Source: Planctomycetota bacterium
GTDB lineage: Bacteria; Planctomycetota; PUPC01
Length of the DNA stretch: 29,595 nucleotides
Reading direction: 5' to 3'
NCBI GenBank assembly: GCA_003559755.1
Contig: PWKM01000283.1
Location: 1 to 29,595 of the forward strand
In this document: positions 24,024-29,595 of the stretch, piece by piece
Layout: the number at the start of each line of letters is the position of its first letter
Numbering within the stretch: position 1 is the first letter of the stretch
Position numbers and translations under genes: made by a program
The notes under the pieces: generated by a model
Told to the model about the DNA's origin: nothing
The model's database searches: none
The model's input: only the letters and a program-made list of their open reading frames with translations

Positions 24024-25315
24024 GTCTGAAGGTGACACTGCTTACGCCGGGCGCGGGCTGCATGTTCTGCGGGGCGTGCTCCTACGATATCTCCCTGGCC
24101 AGGGGGCTGCTGGAACTCGGATGTGACGTGCAGCTCATCCCGCTGTATCTGCCCCTCAATCCCGAAGACGAACGGCTGCCCGGGACCACCGACCCGTTCT
24201 TCGGCGGGGTAAACGTCTTTCTCCAGCAATACTGCGGGCTGTTCCGGCACACCCCCCGTGTGGTCGACCGGCTGTTCGACAGCGGGCCGCTGCTTCGTCT
24301 GGCCGCCAGGCGGTCCGCCAGCACCGAGCCCGCCCGGTTGGGGCCGATGACCGTGTCGATGCTGGAGGGCCCCGACGGTCATCAACGGAAAGAGCTGGAG
24401 CGCCTGCTCCGGTTCCTCGAACCCGGCCCGACGCCCGACGCCGTCCACATCCCCAACATGCTCCTGTCCGGCATCGCCCCGACGCTGCGGGAGCGGCTGC
24501 TCGCTCGCATCGTGTGCGGTCTCCAGGGCGAGGACGAGTTCGTCGAAGACATGCCCGAGCCGCATCGCTCGCGTGCCCACGACCTGATGCGGCAGCACGC
24601 CAGGGCCATCGACCGGTTCGTATCGCCGACCGACGCCTATGCCGTGAGGATGGCGGAGTACCTCGACATCCCGCGCGACCGCATCCAGACCGTCGCACCC
24701 GGCATATCGGTCGATGACTATCCGCTTCCCGAATCACGCCGCCGGCAGCCCTATACCGTCGGCTATCTCTCTCGAATCACCGCAGCGAAGGGGTTGGACC
24801 TGCTCATCGACGCGGTTTTCCGGCTGATCGAAGACGGTCGCGATGTTCGCCTCAAGGTCGCCGGCCAGACGGCGGACGGGGATTACTGGCAGACCATATT
24901 GGGCAAGGTGGACGAGTCCGGCCTGGCCGACCGCGTCGAGTTCGTCGACGTGCCCGACCTCAAGCGCAAGGTCGCGTTCCTGCACGAGTGCAGCGTCTTC
25001 TCCGTGCCCAGCCGCACGTCCGAGGTTCGGGGGACCGTGGCCATCGAGGCGATGACCGCCGGGCTGCCCGTGGTTCTCCCCGACATCGGGGCATACCACG
25101 ATATCATCGGCCTGACCGAAGGGGGCCTGCTCTTTCCGGTCGGCGACGTCGGTTTGCTCGCCAACGCCCTTGCGCTGCTCCAGGACGATCCCGACCGGGC
25201 CGACCGCATCGGACTTGCCGCACACGACGCCGCCTGTTACCATTATTCAGACCGCCACCTGGCCGAAAACATGGCCCAGATCTATCGGGAGCTGGGAAGG
25301 AGATGGCCGAGATGA
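24020..25315 (+). CDS. GT4-family glycosyltransferase with N-terminal CxxCxxC
   Basis: The protein has 431 residues from a GTG at 24020. It has two Rossmann-type halves and the GT4 C-terminal pattern: VGYLSRITAAKGLDLLIDAV near 249, LKVAGQTADG near 280, FVDVPDLKRKVAFLHECSVF near 307, PSRTSEVRGTVAIEAMTAG near 328 (with the E-x7-E region of retaining enzymes). It would move a sugar from a nucleotide donor to a lipid or other acceptor in the cytoplasm. The N-terminus TPGAGCMFCGAC has C14, C17 and C20. A related start with GxMYCGSC, which has two of these cysteines, is common in planctomycete GT4 proteins. The third cysteine makes a CxxCxxC set. Both ends overlap neighbouring genes. Confidence 0.88.
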   Translation: MSLKVTLLTPGAGCMFCGACSYDISLARGLLELGCDVQLIPLYLPLNPEDERLPGTTDPFFGGVNVFLQQYCGLFRHTPRVVDRLFDSGPLLRLAARRSASTEPARLGPMTVSMLEGPDGHQRKELERLLRFLEPGPTPDAVHIPNMLLSGIAPTLRERLLARIVCGLQGEDEFVEDMPEPHRSRAHDLMRQHARAIDRFVSPTDAYAVRMAEYLDIPRDRIQTVAPGISVDDYPLPESRRRQPYTVGYLSRITAAKGLDLLIDAVFRLIEDGRDVRLKVAGQTADGDYWQTILGKVDESGLADRVEFVDVPDLKRKVAFLHECSVFSVPSRTSEVRGTVAIEAMTAGLPVVLPDIGAYHDIIGLTEGGLLFPVGDVGLLANALALLQDDPDRADRIGLAAHDAACYHYSDRHLAENMAQIYRELGRRWPR

Positions 25316-26025
25316 CGTTCATCATTGCCCGAACCGACGAGGAAGACCCGGCGCGGACCGAGTTCGAGGACCGGCTCGCCGAGCTCGCAGCCGGCCGCCT
25401 GGAAGCCGATGTCCTGATCGTCCCCCACATTTATCACGTGGCCCATACCGACTCGCTTTGGCAGAATCTGAGCTCGCTCGACGGCCCGATGGTCGCGGCG
25501 ACCTGGCTGTATCAACGGGCGGCCGAGTGGGTGCTCCGGTCACACGGCATCGGAGCGGCCGGTGTTCAGACACTGAACATGGCCGACTTCGGCTCGCCGG
25601 AAGAGTGCCTCGACGCCTGCGGGATCGGGCCGGGCTCGGGCAGCGTGCGCGACCTGTCCAAGCGTATCGAGCCGCGATGGTATCCGGTCATCGACTACTC
25701 CCGGTGCGCGAACTGCGGACAATGCCGCCAGTTCTGCCTGTTCGAGGTGTACAGCGAGGACGAGGCGGGAGCGATCCGGGCCGTCGCCCCGGACAACTGC
25801 AAGGACGGCTGCCCCGCCTGCGCCCGGGTCTGCCCGCACGGGGCCATCCTGTTCCCGCTCTATCTGCGGGACGCGGCCGTCGCCGGCGCCCCGGGCATTG
25901 TTCCCGAGCCGGACGAGGCGGCGAAGCGGATGTTCGAGGAACGCACCAGGACAGAGTATGTCGGGCCGAACGCCGCCCTCGACGATCTCATCGACGACCT
26001 CGAACAGTTGATGGAAGGCAGCTGA
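25312..26025 (+). CDS. Two-cluster ferredoxin-domain protein
   Basis: I choose the ATG at 25312 (ATGA overlap with the previous stop), since AAGGAG at 25297-25302 is 9 nt away; the ATG at 25303 would have no spacing. The protein has 237 residues. The N-terminal 120 residues are an alpha/beta region that I do not recognise (DVLIVPHIYHV, DGPMVAATWLYQRAAEWVL). The centre has two [4Fe-4S] sets: C132/C135/C138/C142 and C163-x3-C167-x2-C170-x3-C174-Pro. The C-terminal 60 residues are acidic helix. There is no signal peptide, so it is cytoplasmic. Its place just before the radical SAM gene suggests that it may supply electrons to that enzyme; this is inference. Confidence 0.85.
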   Translation: MTFIIARTDEEDPARTEFEDRLAELAAGRLEADVLIVPHIYHVAHTDSLWQNLSSLDGPMVAATWLYQRAAEWVLRSHGIGAAGVQTLNMADFGSPEECLDACGIGPGSGSVRDLSKRIEPRWYPVIDYSRCANCGQCRQFCLFEVYSEDEAGAIRAVAPDNCKDGCPACARVCPHGAILFPLYLRDAAVAGAPGIVPEPDEAAKRMFEERTRTEYVGPNAALDDLIDDLEQLMEGS

Positions 26026-26028
26026 CCC

Positions 26029-27519
26029 TTGCCCGCACCGACCATCGTCCTCACCGCGCCCCGAACCCTGATGGCGGGATATCGCCTCCTCTTCGACGGC
26101 GTGCTCGCCTGCAACCAGACCACCTGGACGCCCCGGCTTGTAGCCAATACGCTGCTCATGCCCCGACAGAACGGCGGCCGCCCCGTTGTCGCACCGCTCG
26201 GACTGCGGCGGATCGAGGCCGCGCTGGTCCGCGACGGGTTCGACCGCGACGCCGTGGCCGTCGTTCCGGCCGACCGGCTGGGGGAGGTCGTCGGACCGGA
26301 AACACGGGTGATCGGGCTCACTGCCGGAGACCCGACCGGGCGTGGGATGAGTTCGACGACCGTCTGCGCCATCGTCGGCGGCCGCCCCCTGACCGCCCGG
26401 GCACACCGTGACCTGCTCCGGCAGATCGGGCGGGCCGCCCGGCGGCCGGGACACTCTCCGTCGGTCATCGCCGGCGGCCCCGGCGCCTGGCAGCTCGAAC
26501 ACTCGACGCCCGACCTGATCGATCACATCGTCGCCGGATATGCCGAAGCCAACGCGGCCGAGGTGTTCCGGGCGACAGCGGACGGGACCGACCAGCCGCG
26601 CGTCATCCAGGGGAGGGCGCCGCGGGCGGAGGAGATTCCAACCGTTCTCGGCCCGACGACGATGGGCGCGGTCGAGACGAGCCGCGGCTGCGGCCTCGGC
26701 TGCTCGTTCTGCTCACTCGCCCGCACCCCGATGGAACACCTGCCCGAACAGACGGTCCTTGCCGACGCCGAGACGAATCTCGCGGCCGGCCAGCCACACC
26801 CCTGCCTGGTCAACGAAGACCTGTTCCGGTACGGGGCGAAGGGTACGACCGTTCGGCCCGACGCGCTCATCGCTCTGCTCGAACGCCTGCGGGCGATGGA
26901 CGGCATCGGGGTAATCCAGAGCGACCACGCGAACGTGCTGAGCGTGTCGCAGTGGAGCGACGAAGACCTCCGGACCGTCCGCCGGCTGATGGTGGGCCGG
27001 ACCGGCCAGAAGATGCCGTGGCTGAACGTCGGCGTCGAGACGGCGTCGGGCGAGCTGCTCCGGGCCAACGGCGGCGGGGCGAAGATGGGGGCGTGCCCGG
27101 ACGACGAATGGGCCGCGTTCGCCTCGCATCAACTCCGCCGGTTGATCGAAGCCGGCTTCTTCCCGTTCGCCAGCGTGGTGCTCGGGCTGTCCGGCGAGAC
27201 AACCGAACACGTCCGCCTCACCCGGGAGTGGGTCGATACACTGTCCGACGAGCCGCTCGGTATCTTCCCCGTGCTCAACGCGCCGACCGACGGCTCGCAG
27301 GGGCCGGGGCGCGACGATCTGGCACGCGAGCAATGGGAGCTCATCCGGGCCTGCTACCGCATCAACTTCCGGTGGATACCGAGGATGTACGACGACGGAC
27401 AGCGGGCGTCGGGCGTCGGGAGAGGCCGACGCACCCTGATGCAACTGCTCGGGCGCGGGCACGCGGCGCTGTGGAAGACGCTGCTGATGATCCGAACGAG
27501 GAGAGCCGATGACCGGTGA
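26029..27519 (+). CDS. Radical SAM protein, B12-binding-domain type
   Basis: The protein has 496 residues from a TTG at 26029, 3 nt after the previous stop, with GGAAGG upstream. The radical SAM cluster motif is C221-x3-C225-x2-C228 in SRGCGLGCSFCSLAR. Downstream parts fit a SAM-radical barrel (LVNEDLFRYGAKG, GVETASGELL, ASVVLGLSGET). The N-terminal 200 residues have the shape of a cobalamin-binding domain (IGLTAGDPTGRG, VIAGGPGAW), but the DxHxxG histidine loop of base-off B12 binding is not seen. Such enzymes do methylations, ring changes or C-C bond formation; the reaction is unknown here. It overlaps the terpene-cyclase-like gene by 11 nt, so the two probably act in one pathway. Confidence 0.88.
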   Translation: MPAPTIVLTAPRTLMAGYRLLFDGVLACNQTTWTPRLVANTLLMPRQNGGRPVVAPLGLRRIEAALVRDGFDRDAVAVVPADRLGEVVGPETRVIGLTAGDPTGRGMSSTTVCAIVGGRPLTARAHRDLLRQIGRAARRPGHSPSVIAGGPGAWQLEHSTPDLIDHIVAGYAEANAAEVFRATADGTDQPRVIQGRAPRAEEIPTVLGPTTMGAVETSRGCGLGCSFCSLARTPMEHLPEQTVLADAETNLAAGQPHPCLVNEDLFRYGAKGTTVRPDALIALLERLRAMDGIGVIQSDHANVLSVSQWSDEDLRTVRRLMVGRTGQKMPWLNVGVETASGELLRANGGGAKMGACPDDEWAAFASHQLRRLIEAGFFPFASVVLGLSGETTEHVRLTREWVDTLSDEPLGIFPVLNAPTDGSQGPGRDDLAREQWELIRACYRINFRWIPRMYDDGQRASGVGRGRRTLMQLLGRGHAALWKTLLMIRTRRADDR

Positions 27520-29272
27520 CACCGCCGAACACGACCGGTTGCGGGCCGCGTTGGACGAGGCGGCCGATCGCCTGTTGTCCGAGCGGAACGAACGCGGGTT
27601 CTGGACGGGCCGGCTTTCGCCCTCGGCCCTGGCCACGGCCACCGCGGTGAGTGCCCTCTGCACCAACGACCCCGAGTCGCACCGGCAACTGGTCGAACGC
27701 GGCTGCCAGTGGCTGTTTGCCGATCAGAACGACGACGGCGGCTGGGGCGATTCACCGGACAGCCCGAGCAACCTCTCGACCACGATGCTCGTCCGCGCCG
27801 CCCTGCGGCTGGCACGCCCATTCTGTCGGCCCACGCCCGAGGTCGAGGATCGCGCCGAAGCGTACCTGACCGACCGGGCCGGGGAACGTCCGGAAGACCG
27901 CATCCGAGCGGTCGTCGAGACCTACGGGTCCGACCGAACGTTCGCCGTGCCCATCCTGACGAATTGCGCCCTGGCCGGGCTGGTCGAGTGGTCGGATGTC
28001 CCCGGGCTCCCTTTCGAGCTGGCGGTATTTCCCCACGCCTGGTTCCGGTTCCTGCGGCTGCACGTTGTCAGCTACGCCCTGCCCGCTCTGATCGCCGTCG
28101 GCGTCCTGCTCCATCGTCGGAACCCGAGCCGGAACCCGGTCCGTCGGCTGCTCCGGTCCTGGACGGAGCAGGCCGCACTCCGGAAGTTGTCGGCCATCCA
28201 GCCGTCGAGCGGCGGTTTCCTCGAGGCGGCCCCGCTGAACAGCTTTGTCGCCATGTCTCTCGCCTCGGCGGGCCACGCCGACCATCCGGTCGCAAGTCGG
28301 TGCATCGGATTCCTGGCCCGGACCGTTCGGTCCGACGGGGGGTGGCCCATCGACCGGAATCTGTCCGTGTGGCTGACCTCAAACGCGGTCCTGGTACTCG
28401 ACCGGGCGGAGAAGCTGGATGTAATCCACCCGGCCCGCACGATGCGGTGGCTCGCGTCGAGGCAGCACTCTGTCGAACACCCCTACACCGGCAGCCCGCC
28501 CGGCGGCTGGGGGTGGACGCACCTGCCGGGCGGTGTGCCCGACGCCGACGATACCGCCCGGGCCATCCTTGCCCTGGCACGCCTGGGCAGCGCGAGCTGG
28601 CTGCACCCGTCGGTCGAGCGTCGGCTCGACGCCGGAATCGAATGGCTGCTGCGCATCCAGAACTCCGACGGCGGCTGGCCGACGTTCTGCCGGGGCTGGG
28701 GGCGATTGCCGTTCGACCGAAGCTCGCCCGACCTGACGGCCCACGCCCTGCAGGCGCTGGCGGCCCGCCGGGGCGACCGCAGGATCGACCGCGCGGTAAA
28801 ACGAGGGCTGCGTTACCTCGAACAGGCCCGCCGGCCCGACGGGTCGTGGTGTCCGCTGTGGTTCGGCAACCAGAACGCCCCGGGCAAGGCGAACCCCGTG
28901 TTCGGGACGGCCAACGTGGTGCGAGCTCTGTCCGACCTGGACGCGGCCCCGCTCGGCGGGCCGGGCCGCGAGTTTCTCGTGGCTGCCCAGAACGAGGACG
29001 GCGGCTGGGGCGGGGACCGGGACGCCCCGTCAACCATTGAAGAGACGGCCGCTGTCCTGTCCGCTCTCGCGGCAGGCCCCGAGACCGACGCGACCGACGC
29101 CGCGCTGGAAAAGGGCCGGGCGTTCCTGCTCGCTCGGATCGCCGCAAACGACTGGACCGAGCCGTCCCCCATCGGCCTGTACTTCTCGGCACTCTGGTAT
29201 TCCGAACGACTATATCCTATCATCTGGACAGTGGACGCACTGGCCGAGTCGGTTCGGAGAGGAAGGACGTAA
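27509..29272 (+). CDS. Squalene-hopene-cyclase-like (class II terpene cyclase-type) protein
   Basis: The protein has 587 residues, somewhat shorter than squalene-hopene cyclases (about 630-650). It has alpha/alpha-barrel repeats with QW-type motifs: QNDDGGWGD near 73, RSDGGWP near 274, QNSDGGWPTF near 384, RRPDGSWCPLWF near 441 and QNEDGGWGG near 494. The acid motif for protonation-started cyclisation is present as DADD at 345-348 in GGVPDADDTARAI, preceded by a GGWGW segment as in the family. The end (PIGLYFSALWYSERLYPIIW) also fits. A hydrophobic helix at about 184-201 may place it on the membrane. The substrate could be squalene or another polyprenyl chain. The ATG overlaps the radical SAM gene. 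Confidence 0.87.
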   Translation: MTGDTAEHDRLRAALDEAADRLLSERNERGFWTGRLSPSALATATAVSALCTNDPESHRQLVERGCQWLFADQNDDGGWGDSPDSPSNLSTTMLVRAALRLARPFCRPTPEVEDRAEAYLTDRAGERPEDRIRAVVETYGSDRTFAVPILTNCALAGLVEWSDVPGLPFELAVFPHAWFRFLRLHVVSYALPALIAVGVLLHRRNPSRNPVRRLLRSWTEQAALRKLSAIQPSSGGFLEAAPLNSFVAMSLASAGHADHPVASRCIGFLARTVRSDGGWPIDRNLSVWLTSNAVLVLDRAEKLDVIHPARTMRWLASRQHSVEHPYTGSPPGGWGWTHLPGGVPDADDTARAILALARLGSASWLHPSVERRLDAGIEWLLRIQNSDGGWPTFCRGWGRLPFDRSSPDLTAHALQALAARRGDRRIDRAVKRGLRYLEQARRPDGSWCPLWFGNQNAPGKANPVFGTANVVRALSDLDAAPLGGPGREFLVAAQNEDGGWGGDRDAPSTIEETAAVLSALAAGPETDATDAALEKGRAFLLARIAANDWTEPSPIGLYFSALWYSERLYPIIWTVDALAESVRRGRT

Positions 29273-29277
29273 TCATC

Positions 29278-29595
29278 GTGAGACGTTCGCAGCCCATCGA
29301 GGCCGACTTGCCGAGGATCAAGCTGGTCCCGCGGGAACAGTCTGTCCGCGAGCAGATACGACAGCGTGCCGCGGCATCGGTCGGCGATCTCCGCCCGGAA
29401 GTCCCCCCGCAGCGGTCGGACCTCGAGTCCCTCGCCGAACGGGTCCTCGAACAGCTCGACCTCCCCCGCTCGTACCTCGGCTTCGCGATGGTCGAGGTGA
29501 GCAACGAGTTCTGGAGCTCGCGTTTCGAGGCGGTGCCATACGACCGGCGTCTCCTGCTGCTGCCGCACTGTCTGGTCGGCGACCGGACCGCCTGC
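29278..29595 (+). CDS. DUF116-family protein, N-terminal part
   Basis: A GTG at 29278, 5 nt after the previous stop and behind a GAGGAAGGA ribosome site, opens a frame of 106 codons to the right edge. After a charged helical start, the segment FEAVPYDRRLLLLPHCLVG matches the start of DUF116 domains, where RLLLLPHCL precedes further conserved cysteines outside the window. The function of DUF116 is unknown; members often sit beside radical SAM or other iron-sulfur enzymes. It continues the operon. Confidence 0.75.
   Translation, partial: MRRSQPIEADLPRIKLVPREQSVREQIRQRAAASVGDLRPEVPPQRSDLESLAERVLEQLDLPRSYLGFAMVEVSNEFWSSRFEAVPYDRRLLLLPHCLVGDRTAC

Overview
The window is about 29.6 kb of GC-rich bacterial DNA with dense gene packing. 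Several traits point to a Gram-negative, Planctomycetota-like bacterium, possibly of the Phycisphaerae type: WPxFRG-type PQQ-like beta-propellers, a heparinase II/III lyase beside other secreted polysaccharide enzymes, a DUF3108 protein, a Kdo cytidylyltransferase, and a GT4 glycosyltransferase starting TPGAGxMxCG. This taxonomic call is inference; no rRNA or marker gene is present. I found no tRNA, rRNA, CRISPR array, insertion sequence or phage gene.

Region 1 (1-5927, minus strand) holds three secreted carbohydrate-active proteins: a heparinase II/III-family lyase, a probable alpha-barrel enzyme, and a glycoside-hydrolase-like protein that runs off the left edge. Each of two transcripts has a good sigma70-type promoter: one before the lyase, and one before the left-edge gene with a leader of about 270 nt.

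Region 2 (6125-13876, plus strand) holds mostly housekeeping genes: a CPBP membrane protease with a nearly leaderless promoter, an ion-transporter-superfamily permease, nadE, a TlyA-like methyltransferase without an S4 domain, a DUF3108 protein, kdsB, an M20 metallopeptidase and a UroD-like protein. A promoter lies before the permease and another lies inside the DUF3108 gene ahead of kdsB.

Region 3 (13916 to the right edge, plus strand) is the unusual part. An extended -10 promoter precedes at least 13 genes that nearly all overlap by a few bases or are separated by under 30 nt, so they look like one operon of at least 15.5 kb. In order it encodes: two membrane-anchored beta-propellers (one with a CxxCH motif), a tiny Tat-signal four-cysteine protein, a Tat-signal polyferredoxin, a NapH/NosR-like membrane iron-sulfur protein, a third propeller protein, a fused NuoE-NuoF-type NADH dehydrogenase subunit with a ferredoxin tail, a NuoG-like iron-sulfur protein without a molybdopterin domain, a cysteine-bearing GT4 glycosyltransferase, a two-cluster ferredoxin, a radical SAM protein of the B12-binding type, a squalene-hopene-cyclase-like protein with a DxDD motif, and the start of a DUF116 protein.

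My reading (inference) is that the first half forms an electron path between cytoplasmic NAD(H) and the periplasm through the membrane iron-sulfur protein. The second half looks like a biosynthetic branch (glycosyltransferase, radical SAM enzyme, terpene-cyclase-like enzyme) that may use or build a cofactor or lipid for it. I do not recognise this gene combination as a described system.
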